Of a stretch of 52,413 nucleotides of DNA, positions 18,061 to 25,622 are shown in pieces. Made by a program: the position numbers and the translations under genes. The notes under the pieces are model-generated. The model ran no database searches, was not told where the DNA came from, and saw only the letters and a list, made by a program, of their open reading frames with translations. The stretch is from an uncultured Lachnospiraceae bacterium (GTDB lineage: Bacteria > Bacillota > Clostridia > Lachnospirales > Lachnospiraceae). Location of the stretch: positions 1-52,413 of the forward strand of contig CAJUHY010000013.1 of NCBI GenBank assembly GCA_910585895.1, given 5' to 3'. The stretch's first letter is position 1, and every line of letters begins with the position of its first letter.

Positions 18061-18726
18061 ATGGATATTGAGAAGATTGCGCCTAAGAGCGGTTTGCTTA
18101 CGCCCGAGCTGGAAGAACAGCTGCGTAGCGTGCTGGGGAAACTGACCGGAGAAGCGCAGATAGCGTGTGTGGTTGATTTGTCAGACAGGTCATCTGTGGA
18201 GATGGCGGAACTGGTGCGCCACATTGCGGGGATGTCGGATAAGCTGACTTGCCAGTTCTATGAACCGCAGGAGGCAGAAACATTGCTGCCCGAAATTGAT
18301 TGTTCCCTGCTGCCGGTAACGGCGGTTTTACGGCAGGGGCAGTACATGGGAATTGCTTTTCACGGTGTGACAGGAGGAAAGGAACTGAATTCATTTGTGT
18401 TGGCACTCTATAATGTGGCTGGTCCCGGTCAGGAGATGGACAAACGATTGCAGAAAAAGCTTGGTAAGCTGGCACAGAAGACAGAATTGAAGATTTTTGT
18501 TTCCCTGTCATGCCATCATTGCGCAAACCAGGTGATTATCTGTCAGCAGATGGCGGCTCACGCAGCGTCCATTGAGGCAAAGATGATAGATGCCAGACTG
18601 TATCCGCAGGTGGTGGAGCAGTATAAAATAGAGCGGATTCCGATGACCGTTATCAATGACAGGGAAGTGGTTATGGGAGTGAAGACTGTGGAAGAAATGT
18701 ACGAGCTGATAAAGTCAATTCAGTAA
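18061..18726 (+). CDS. AhpF N-terminal-domain-like thioredoxin-fold protein (no flavin domain)
   Basis: The start at 18061 lies six bases after AGGAGGA; an in-frame ATG at 18043 has no ribosome site. The 221-residue protein matches only the N-terminal domain of AhpF: two fused thioredoxin folds, the second carrying the redox CHHC motif at 151-154 (SLSCHHCANQV) and the cis-proline turn ERIPMTVIN. In full AhpF this domain passes electrons from a C-terminal FAD/NAD(P)H thioredoxin-reductase-like module to AhpC. That module is absent, so a separate reductase must feed it. It is cotranscribed with ahpC. Confidence 0.85.
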   Translation: MDIEKIAPKSGLLTPELEEQLRSVLGKLTGEAQIACVVDLSDRSSVEMAELVRHIAGMSDKLTCQFYEPQEAETLLPEIDCSLLPVTAVLRQGQYMGIAFHGVTGGKELNSFVLALYNVAGPGQEMDKRLQKKLGKLAQKTELKIFVSLSCHHCANQVIICQQMAAHAASIEAKMIDARLYPQVVEQYKIERIPMTVINDREVVMGVKTVEEMYELIKSIQ

Positions 18727-18805
18727 GATGATAGCAAATATGCACAAAGTCACCGATAGTTTTTTGACAATTTTAGACATATTTTTACTTTTTGCAATAT
18801 TTAGC

Positions 18806-18834
18806 TTGCATTTACTTGTGGATGATGTTAGAAT
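18806..18834 (+). promoter_or_regulatory. Sigma-A promoter of the glycerol operon
   Basis: TTGCAT, 17-bp spacer, TAGAAT. Transcription would start near 18841, leaving a leader of about 180 bases before glpP that holds a full terminator. Confidence 0.7.
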
Positions 18835-18879
18835 GTACTCATAGCAAACACAACAAATAAATAATAACCAGGAGAACAT

Positions 18880-18929
18880 AAGAGTAGGGTTGGCACAGCA
18901 GAAATGCTGCTTATTTCCCTACTCTTTTT
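18880..18929 (+). terminator. Leader terminator upstream of glpP (candidate antitermination target)
   Basis: AAGAGTAGGG pairs with CCCTACTCTT, with an inner AGCAG/CTGCT stem and a T-run. It sits between the promoter and the first gene, so it must be read through for expression. GlpP-family proteins are known to do this at glp leaders. ATAATAAC-N7-ACAT lies directly before it (18861-18879). Confidence 0.75.
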
Positions 18930-19018
18930 ATCTTACCCAAAGATGTGTGTCCCGGTGTTGGAGGTGGGAATTGACAGAAGAAGAAAAATAAAACCAACAT
19001 TTGATTTGTGGAGGAAAT

Positions 19019-19585
19019 ATGGAACAGAGATTTTATGATGCGATGGCAGACTGTCCGGTAGTAGCCGCAGTGAAAGATTTTGAGGGTGTTGAACAGTGTC
19101 TGAAATCAGACGTGAAGATTGTATTTATTCTTTTTGGGGATATTTGCAATATTGCAGACATCGTGGAGCGGGTGAAAGAAGCAGACAAGATAGCGTTGGT
19201 TCATATCGATTTGGTTGAGGGGCTAAGCAACCATGAGATTGCTGTAGATTATATTCGTAAAAATACGAAAGCGGATGGTATTATTTCCACGAGGATGAAT
19301 ATGATTAATCGTGCAAAGGAGTTGTCTTTATACACAGTTTTCCGCATTTTTGTATTGGATTCCCGGGCCTTTAAGAGCATCGAGAAGCAAAAGAGGCAGA
19401 TTAAAGCGGATTTTATAGAGATACTGCCAGGGGTAATGCCTAAGATTATAAGCAAGGTCAACAGGCTCAGTACGCAGCCGGTGATTGCGGGAGGGTTAAT
19501 CAGCGACAAAGATGATGTCATTGAAGCATTGGATGCGGGGGCAATATCCGTCTCTACTACAAATCAGGAAGTATGGTTTATGTAG
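19019..19585 (+). CDS. glpP: Glycerol-3-phosphate-responsive antiterminator (GlpP family)
   Basis: The start is the ATG at 19019 after GGAGG; an upstream in-frame TTG at 19001 would include the ribosome site. The 188-residue protein has the GlpP (PF04309) TIM-barrel-like pattern: VVAAVKDFEGVEQCL at the start, VHIDLVEGLS, KADGIISTR, IEILPGVMPKII and PVIAGGLISDKDDV, then AGAISVSTT. In Bacillus, the homologue senses glycerol 3-phosphate and lets polymerase pass terminators in glp leaders. Here it heads glpK and glpF and sits behind such a terminator, so autoregulation is likely. Confidence 0.92.
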   Translation: MEQRFYDAMADCPVVAAVKDFEGVEQCLKSDVKIVFILFGDICNIADIVERVKEADKIALVHIDLVEGLSNHEIAVDYIRKNTKADGIISTRMNMINRAKELSLYTVFRIFVLDSRAFKSIEKQKRQIKADFIEILPGVMPKIISKVNRLSTQPVIAGGLISDKDDVIEALDAGAISVSTTNQEVWFM

Positions 19586-19631
19586 TGCACATGGAGCAAA
19601 AAATAAAGTAAAACAGAGGAGGATTTTTACT

Positions 19632-21128
19632 ATGGCGAAATATGTTATGGCACTGGATGCCGGTACGACAAGCAACAGATGTATTCTTTTTAACGAAAAA
19701 GGAGAAATGTGCAGTGTAGCACAGAAAGAATTTACACAGTATTTTCCGAAGCCAGGCTGGGTAGAGCACGACGCGAACGAGATTTGGTCTACACAGTTGG
19801 GAGTTGCAGTGGAGGCAATGCAGAAGATTGGGGCTTCTGCAGAGGATATCGCTGCAATCGGCATTACCAACCAGCGTGAGACAACGATTGTCTGGGATAA
19901 GAATACGGGGGAACCGGTGTACCACGCGATTGTATGGCAGTGCAGAAGAACATCAGAATACTGTGACAGCTTAAAGGAGAAGGGACTTACAGATACTTTC
20001 CGCCAGAAGACAGGACTTGTAATTGACGCATATTTCTCTGGCACGAAGCTGAAATGGATTTTAGACAACGTAGAAGGTGTAAGGGAGCGTGCAGAGAAAG
20101 GCGAACTCCTCTTCGGTACCGTTGAGACGTGGCTGATTTGGAAACTGACTAAGGGAGCGGCACATGTAACCGACTATTCCAATGCATCCCGTACGATGCT
20201 TTTTAACATCAACGATTTGAAATGGGATGAGGAAATCCTCAAAGAATTGGATATTCCGGCAAGTATGCTTCCTGAGGCAAAACCATCAAGCTGTGTATAT
20301 GGAACGGCAGACCCATCCTTCTTCGGCGGTCCGATTCCGGTCGGCGGGGCAGCGGGAGACCAGCAGGCGGCATTGTTCGGACAGACCTGTTTCACGGCAG
20401 GAGAGGCAAAGAATACATACGGAACCGGATGTTTCATGCTGATGAATACCGGAGAGAAACCTGTATTTTCCAAGAATGGCTTGGTTACCACCATTGCCTG
20501 GGGCATTGACGGCAAAGTGAATTACGCTTTGGAAGGTTCCATTTTTGTGGCAGGGGCAGCAATCCAGTGGCTGCGCGATGAACTGAGGGTTATCGACAGC
20601 GCACCCGATTCAGAATATATGGCGAAGAAAGTGAAAGATACCAACGGCTGTTATGTAGTTCCAGCATTTACGGGACTGGGAGCTCCTCATTGGGATCAGT
20701 ACGCAAGAGGAACGATTGTAGGAATTACCAGAGGGGTCAACAAGTACCATATTATCCGTGCAACTTTGGAATCTCTGGCATATCAGACCAACGATGTTCT
20801 GCAGGCGATGAGAGCGGATTCCGGCATTGAACTCAATTCCCTTAAGGTTGACGGCGGCGCAAGCGCTAACAACTTCCTTATGCAGACACAGGCAGACATC
20901 ATCGATGCTCCGGTTAACCGTCCATCCTGCGTGGAGACAACGGCAATGGGTGCAGCGTATCTGGCAGGTCTTGCAGTAGGTTATTGGGCAAGCAAGGAAG
21001 ACGTTATTAAGAATTGGTCGATTGACCAGACCTTTAAGCCTCAGATTTCTCAGGAAGACAGAGAGGCAATGGTCAAAGGCTGGAACAAAGCTGTCAAATA
21101 TTCATACGGCTGGGCAAAAGAAGACTGA
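19632..21128 (+). CDS. glpK: Glycerol kinase
   Basis: The start is ATG 19632 after GAGGAGG. The 498-residue cytoplasmic FGGY-family kinase converts glycerol to sn-glycerol 3-phosphate with ATP. Visible motifs are the N-terminal phosphate loop LDAGTTSNRCILF, the substrate region ITNQRETTIVWD and WQCRRTSEYC, the ATP-binding GAAGDQQAALFGQ and NTYGTGCFML, and the C-terminal DGGASANNFLMQ signature. It lies between glpP and glpF. An LGAPHWDQYARG stretch typical of GlpK is present. Length is normal and the frame intact. Confidence 0.97.
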   Translation: MAKYVMALDAGTTSNRCILFNEKGEMCSVAQKEFTQYFPKPGWVEHDANEIWSTQLGVAVEAMQKIGASAEDIAAIGITNQRETTIVWDKNTGEPVYHAIVWQCRRTSEYCDSLKEKGLTDTFRQKTGLVIDAYFSGTKLKWILDNVEGVRERAEKGELLFGTVETWLIWKLTKGAAHVTDYSNASRTMLFNINDLKWDEEILKELDIPASMLPEAKPSSCVYGTADPSFFGGPIPVGGAAGDQQAALFGQTCFTAGEAKNTYGTGCFMLMNTGEKPVFSKNGLVTTIAWGIDGKVNYALEGSIFVAGAAIQWLRDELRVIDSAPDSEYMAKKVKDTNGCYVVPAFTGLGAPHWDQYARGTIVGITRGVNKYHIIRATLESLAYQTNDVLQAMRADSGIELNSLKVDGGASANNFLMQTQADIIDAPVNRPSCVETTAMGAAYLAGLAVGYWASKEDVIKNWSIDQTFKPQISQEDREAMVKGWNKAVKYSYGWAKED

Positions 21129-21139
21129 TGATAGTTACC

Positions 21140-21189
21140 CTGTCCGGGACGTTCAAGGCTCCTCTATGAGGGCTGTGTGTCCCGGGCAG
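21140..21189 (+). other. Strong hairpin in the glpK-glpF intergenic region
   Basis: CTGTCCGGGAC pairs with GTCCCGGGCAG across a structured loop. No T-run follows, so it is more likely an mRNA processing or stability element that sets the kinase/facilitator ratio than a terminator. Confidence 0.5.
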
Positions 21190-21241
21190 AGGATAAAAAT
21201 ACGGATAAACAGCAAATTTATATAATGAAAGGGGACTGCTT

Positions 21242-21946
21242 ATGTTACCATATATTGCAGAATTTGTAGGAACTATGATATTGATTCTCTTAGGGGATGG
21301 CGTAGTAGCGAATGTAACGTTGAATAAATCAGGAATGAAAGGTGCAGGCTCGATTCAGATTACATTTGCCTGGGGCCTTGCCGTTATGGTGCCGGCATTT
21401 ATCTTTGGGGCGGCATCGGGAGCACATTTTAACCCGGCATTGACACTGGCGCTGGCAGCGGACGGCAGCCTTGCATGGAGCCTGGTACCCGGATATATCG
21501 TTGCACAGTTTGCAGGAGCATTTGTAGGCGCATGTATCGTCTACATCCTGTTCAAGGGACAGTATGATGCCACAGAAGATCAGGCCACCAAGCTTGGCAC
21601 ATTCTGCTGTGCTCCCTCTATACCGAATCCGGTATTGAATCTGCTCAGCGAAATCGTGGGAACTTTCGTACTTGTATTTGCAATCAAAGGTCTTCCGGCA
21701 GATGCACCGGCTGGCGTTGGCAACTTGTTAGTATTCGGAATCATCGTATCTATTGGTATGTCTCTGGGAGGACTTACCGGATATGCAATTAACCCGGCAC
21801 GTGATATCGGACCTCGTCTGGCACACGCAGTTCTTCCGATTAAAGGAAAAGGCGGTTCTAATTTCGGATATGCAGCGATTACCTTGTGCGGACCGATTAT
21901 CGGAGCTCTTCTGGCAGTTGGATTATACGCAGTAATTCCATGGTAA
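21242..21946 (+). CDS. glpF: Glycerol uptake facilitator (MIP/aquaglyceroporin)
   Basis: This 234-residue membrane channel has six hydrophobic spans and the two pore NPA boxes: HFNPALTLAL and INPARDIGPR. The Asp after the second box (NPARD) is typical of glycerol channels as opposed to water channels. It passes glycerol down its gradient, with GlpK trapping it as glycerol 3-phosphate. An AAAGGGGA site precedes the ATG. It is the last gene before a leader-like stretch with another terminator. Confidence 0.96.
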   Translation: MLPYIAEFVGTMILILLGDGVVANVTLNKSGMKGAGSIQITFAWGLAVMVPAFIFGAASGAHFNPALTLALAADGSLAWSLVPGYIVAQFAGAFVGACIVYILFKGQYDATEDQATKLGTFCCAPSIPNPVLNLLSEIVGTFVLVFAIKGLPADAPAGVGNLLVFGIIVSIGMSLGGLTGYAINPARDIGPRLAHAVLPIKGKGGSNFGYAAITLCGPIIGALLAVGLYAVIPW

Positions 21947-22034
21947 TTAACGACCTGAGGTTAGATAATATTATAATGTATTTGTGGGATAATAGAGATA
22001 ATAACATATAGGACATTGCAGAGATGATGAGCGG

Positions 22035-22077
22035 CAATGATTACATCCCCAAAAAGGGATGTAATCATTGTTTTTTT
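22035..22077 (+). terminator. Terminator between glpF and the flavoprotein operon (second candidate GlpP target)
   Basis: CAATGATTACATCCC pairs perfectly with GGGATGTAATCATTG, followed by seven Ts. The motif ATAATAAC-N7-ACAT also occurs 19 bases before it (21998-22016), as in the glpP leader. The next start codon is 68 bases downstream. Confidence 0.85.
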
Positions 22078-22144
22078 ATCACAGGAAATGCAAGGCGGGA
22101 TTTTATTGGATATTTCTTCGTTTTTAGAAAGGATTGGTGAACAT

Positions 22145-23581
22145 ATGTATGATGTGATAATTATTGGGGCGGGCGTATCAGGAGCAGCTTCGGCAAGAGA
22201 GTTGTCCAGATACAAACTGAACGTATGCGTGGTGGAAAAAGAGGAGGATGTCTGCTGCGGGACTTCCAAGGCAAACAGTGCGATTGCCCATGCTGGGTTT
22301 GATGCAGAGAGCGGTTCTTTGATGGCAAAGCTGAACGTGGAGGGAAACCAGATGATGGCCGAGCTTTCCAAAGAACTTGATTTTCCATTCAAGCAGAATG
22401 GTTCTTTGGTTGTATGCTTACATGAGGAGGAGATGCCCAATCTGGAAAAACTCTATGAGAGAGGTATCGAAAACGGTGTAAAAGATTTACGTATTATTAA
22501 TAGGAAAGAACTGGTAGAATTAGAGCCCAATATTTCCGATGAAGCGGTGGCAGCGCTGTATGCACCAACCGGCGGCATTGTATGTCCATTTGGTATGAAC
22601 ATAGCATTTGCGGAAAATGCAGCCCAAAACGGTGTGGAATTCAAATTTGATACAGAGGTCAGCGGATTTGAGAAAAAAGAAGACACCTGGATTGTAAAGA
22701 CAAATCAGGGTGATTTTGAAACAAGATATGTTGTAAATGCAGCGGGCGTCTATGCTGACCAATTCCACAATATGGTAAGCGACAAGAAGCTGCACATTAC
22801 CCCGAGGCGCGGAGATTATTGTCTGCTGGACCGCACTACGGAAGGGTTTGTAACGCATACTATTTTCCAACTTCCCAGCAAATACGGCAAGGGCGTGCTG
22901 GTAACGCCGACTGTCCATGGCAATACATTGGTAGGTCCTACTGCCATTGATATTGAGAACAGAGAGGGAACGAACACTACACAGGAAGGGATAGATGAGT
23001 TAATCAGCAAGGCAGGAACTACGGTAAAAGGACTGCCAATCCGCCAGGTCATTACATCTTTTGCGGGCTTGCGTGCTCATGAGGATGGACATGAATTCTA
23101 TATCGGTGAGGTGGAAGGCGCCAAAGGTTTTATCGATTGCGCAGGTATTGAGTCGCCGGGATTGACGAGCGCTCCGGCAATCGGCAAGATGGTGGCAGAG
23201 ATAGTCAGAGACCTTACAAATGCAGAGGAGAAACCAGATTTTGTAGGCGTCAGGAAAGGAATTTTAGACCCGAAGACCTTGAGCAATGAGGAACGTGCGG
23301 CTTTGATAAAAGAGAATCCCGCATACGGAAATATTATCTGTCGCTGCGAGATGGTTACGGAAGGCGAAATTATCGATGCCATCAACCGTCCGCTGGGCGC
23401 AAAATCTCTGGATGGCGTAAAACGAAGGACCAGAGCGGGAATGGGGCGCTGTCAGGCTGGATTCTGTTCTCCCAGAACAATTGAAATCCTTGCAAGAGAA
23501 CGCGGGGTAGACCCATCTGAGATTACGAAATCCGGTGGAAACTCCAAAATTATCGTTGGAATCAACAAAGACAGAATATAG
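22145..23581 (+). CDS. FAD-dependent oxidoreductase with C-terminal BFD-like [2Fe-2S] domain (GlpA-type)
   Basis: The start chosen is ATG 22145, which opens the FAD-binding motif MYDVIIIGAGVSGAASARELS; an in-frame extension to 22037 overlaps the terminator and is unlikely. The 478-residue protein has a DAO-fold (PF01266) body and a C-terminal BFD-like domain with the cysteine set CRC and CQAGFC (about residues 398-445), expected to bind [2Fe-2S]. This architecture matches GlpA-type anaerobic glycerol-3-phosphate dehydrogenases and related 2-hydroxyacid oxidases. With GlpK and GlpF upstream, oxidation of glycerol 3-phosphate to dihydroxyacetone phosphate is the best guess. Confidence 0.85.
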   Translation: MYDVIIIGAGVSGAASARELSRYKLNVCVVEKEEDVCCGTSKANSAIAHAGFDAESGSLMAKLNVEGNQMMAELSKELDFPFKQNGSLVVCLHEEEMPNLEKLYERGIENGVKDLRIINRKELVELEPNISDEAVAALYAPTGGIVCPFGMNIAFAENAAQNGVEFKFDTEVSGFEKKEDTWIVKTNQGDFETRYVVNAAGVYADQFHNMVSDKKLHITPRRGDYCLLDRTTEGFVTHTIFQLPSKYGKGVLVTPTVHGNTLVGPTAIDIENREGTNTTQEGIDELISKAGTTVKGLPIRQVITSFAGLRAHEDGHEFYIGEVEGAKGFIDCAGIESPGLTSAPAIGKMVAEIVRDLTNAEEKPDFVGVRKGILDPKTLSNEERAALIKENPAYGNIICRCEMVTEGEIIDAINRPLGAKSLDGVKRRTRAGMGRCQAGFCSPRTIEILARERGVDPSEITKSGGNSKIIVGINKDRI

Positions 23582-23601
23582 TCGGAAAGCGAGGAAAGAG
23601 T

Positions 23602-24879
23602 ATGTTAAGACAGGTTTACGATATAGTGATTGTGGGCGGCGGTCCGGCAGGATTGGCAGCAGCAGTGTCTGCAAAGAGAAATGGTATAGAATCCATCCTG
23701 GTGTTGGAGAGGGACAAAGAGCTTGGCGGTATTTTGAATCAGTGCATACACAATGGTTTTGGGCTTCATACATTTAAGGAAGAGCTGACAGGGCCTGAAT
23801 ACGCAGGAAGGTTTATCGAACAGTTAGAAGATGAAAAAATTGAATATAAATTAAATACTATGGTGATGGATATCTCGGATGAAAAAGTTATTACAGCCAT
23901 GAACCGTGAGGACGGCATGTTTGAGATTGAGGCAAAGGCAGTGATTCTTGCTATGGGCTGCAGGGAGCGTGCCAGAGGAGCTTTGAACATTCCCGGTTAC
24001 AGACCTGCAGGAATTTATTCCGCCGGCACGGCGCAGCGTCTGGTAAATATGGAAGGTTATATGCCAGGGCGCGAGGTAGTAATCTTAGGATCCGGCGATA
24101 TTGGATTGATTATGGCAAGGAGGATGACCTTAGAGGGCGCCAAGGTGAAAGTGGTGGCTGAGCTCCTTCCTTACTCCGGCGGGTTAAAGCGAAATATTGT
24201 GCAATGTCTGGATGATTTTGGTATTCCGCTTAAATTGAGTCATACGGTTGTAGATATCGACGGCAAGGAACGTGTGGAAGGAATTACGATTGCCGAGGTA
24301 GATGAGAACCGCAAACCAATTCCTGGAACGGAAGAGCATTATACCTGTGATACGCTGCTGTTATCCTGCGGTCTGATTCCGGAAAATGAAATATCCAGAA
24401 GCCTGGGCGTTGAGATGAGCCCCATCACCTCAGGGCCGCTGGTAAATGAATGTCTGGAGACAAATGTGGAAGGCGTGTTTGCCTGCGGCAATGTGCTCCA
24501 TGTGCATGACCTGGTAGATTTCGTTTCTGAGGAGGCGAAAGCTGCCGGCAAACATGCTGCCGAATATGTGAAAAACGGTGCAAAACACCAGCCCTCGACG
24601 GCCAAAGATATTCCCATTGTTGCTACGGATGGTGCGCGCTATACGGTTCCTAGGACGATTAACCCGGAGCGGATGGATGAGAAACACACCGTGCGTTTCC
24701 GTGTAGGAGATGTGTATAAAAATTGTTATGTGTCTGTATACTTTGGCGATAAACGTGTGATTCACAGAAAACGTCCGGTTGTCGCGCCAGGCGAGATGGA
24801 AGAAGTTGTACTGAAAAAAGAAGAACTGGCAGCATTCCCGGATTTGTCCCAGATTACTGTGAAAATAGAGGAGGCGTAG
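23602..24879 (+). CDS. NAD(P)/FAD-dependent oxidoreductase, partner of the GlpA-type enzyme
   Basis: A 425-residue cytoplasmic flavoprotein. It has an FAD Rossmann motif at the N-terminus (YDIVIVGGGPAGLAAAVSA), a second dinucleotide motif (VVILGSGDIGLIMARRM, about 155-172), the intervening GCRERARG segment and the C-terminal FAD motif (GVFACGNVLHVHDLVD). This is the pyridine-nucleotide-disulfide-reductase fold without a CxxC active site. Homologous trios (GlpA-like, this type, DUF1667) are common in Clostridia near glpK. It probably moves electrons between the [2Fe-2S] subunit and NAD or another carrier. GAGGAAAG precedes the ATG. Confidence 0.88.
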   Translation: MLRQVYDIVIVGGGPAGLAAAVSAKRNGIESILVLERDKELGGILNQCIHNGFGLHTFKEELTGPEYAGRFIEQLEDEKIEYKLNTMVMDISDEKVITAMNREDGMFEIEAKAVILAMGCRERARGALNIPGYRPAGIYSAGTAQRLVNMEGYMPGREVVILGSGDIGLIMARRMTLEGAKVKVVAELLPYSGGLKRNIVQCLDDFGIPLKLSHTVVDIDGKERVEGITIAEVDENRKPIPGTEEHYTCDTLLLSCGLIPENEISRSLGVEMSPITSGPLVNECLETNVEGVFACGNVLHVHDLVDFVSEEAKAAGKHAAEYVKNGAKHQPSTAKDIPIVATDGARYTVPRTINPERMDEKHTVRFRVGDVYKNCYVSVYFGDKRVIHRKRPVVAPGEMEEVVLKKEELAAFPDLSQITVKIEEA

Positions 24880-24882
24880 AGT

Positions 24883-25242
24883 ATGGAAACAAGAGAATTG
24901 ATTTGTATCGGCTGCCCGATGGGATGTCCCCTTAAAGTGGAAATGAATGGAGAAGAAGTATCATCAGTATCAGGCAATACCTGCAAACGAGGAGACGATT
25001 ATGCGAGAAAAGAGGTAACGAACCCTACGCGCATTGTCACCAGCTCTGTCATCGTGGAAGGAGGAAGCCTGGCAGCGGTATCGGTAAAGACCAAAGAAGA
25101 TATTCCCAAAGGCAAGATTTTTGAGATAATGAAAGCATTAAAAGGCGTAAAAGTCCAGGCACCGGTGCACATCGGAGATGTGATTGTCAGCAATGTGGCT
25201 GACACTGGCGTAGACATTATTGCCACCAAAAATATTTTTTAA
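24883..25242 (+). CDS. DUF1667 protein, small cysteine-containing subunit
   Basis: A 119-residue protein of the DUF1667 family. The N-terminal cysteines (LICIGCPMGCPL, then GNTCKRGDDYA) look like an iron-sulfur or zinc ligand set of four; the rest is a beta-rich domain ending in ADTGVDIIATKN. It starts four bases after the preceding stop with GGAGGCG upstream, so it is translationally coupled to the two flavoproteins and is presumably the third subunit of their complex. A terminator follows directly. The molecular role of DUF1667 is not established as far as I know. Confidence 0.88.
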   Translation: METRELICIGCPMGCPLKVEMNGEEVSSVSGNTCKRGDDYARKEVTNPTRIVTSSVIVEGGSLAAVSVKTKEDIPKGKIFEIMKALKGVKVQAPVHIGDVIVSNVADTGVDIIATKNIF

Positions 25243-25252
25243 TATAATCACC

Positions 25253-25293
25253 AAAACCCCCCTGCAGCATAAGATATTGCAGGGGGGTTTTTT
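25253..25293 (+). terminator. Terminator of the flavoprotein operon, abutting the next start codon
   Basis: AAAACCCCCCTGCA pairs perfectly with TGCAGGGGGGTTTT, then TT, then ATG of the next gene. A matching T-run on the minus strand makes it potentially bidirectional. Confidence 0.85.
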
Positions 25294-25539
25294 ATGCGTC
25301 TATGCGAATTGCGGGAAAAAGAAGTCATCAATGTCTGTAACTGCGAATGTCTGGGATTTGTAGTGGATATTGACATTGATATCTGTACCGGCATGGTGTT
25401 GGCACTGATTATTCCGGGTTACGGAAAATGCTGGGGACTGTTTGGTAAGGGGAGTGAAATCATCATTCCCTGGAAACACGTGCTGAAAATAGGAGCGGAT
25501 ATCATTCTCGTGGAGCTGCCGGAACCTGGTCCAAAATGA
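25294..25539 (+). CDS. YlmC/YmxH-family PRC-barrel-like small protein
   Basis: An 81-residue protein that opens with MRLCELREKEVINV and has the short beta-barrel pattern of the YlmC/YmxH (PRC-barrel) family: GFVVDIDID, LALIIPG and IIIPWKHVLKIGADIILVEL. Homologues are linked to sporulation or cell division in Firmicutes, without a firm function. The only plausible ribosome site is the AGGGGGG arm of the terminator hairpin, six bases upstream, so terminator folding and translation start overlap. Extra cysteines (C-x-C near 15-19) are unusual. Confidence 0.8.
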   Translation: MRLCELREKEVINVCNCECLGFVVDIDIDICTGMVLALIIPGYGKCWGLFGKGSEIIIPWKHVLKIGADIILVELPEPGPK

Positions 25540-25622
25540 TAAAATTTCTTTTTCATGTATATCTGAAATAAAAAATATCATACTAAAAGGTAGAGATTAT
25601 TACACTTTTAGGAGGATGATTC

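Noticed and set aside
18749..18760. TCACCGATAGT shared with 46925-46935, each upstream of a promoter.
   Set aside because: An 11-base match is expected many times by chance in a window of this size, and the positions relative to the promoters differ.
19496..20068. A 190-codon open frame antisense to the glpP end and glpK start.
   Set aside because: It mirrors conserved glpP/glpK codons, lacks a ribosome site and has unlikely composition.
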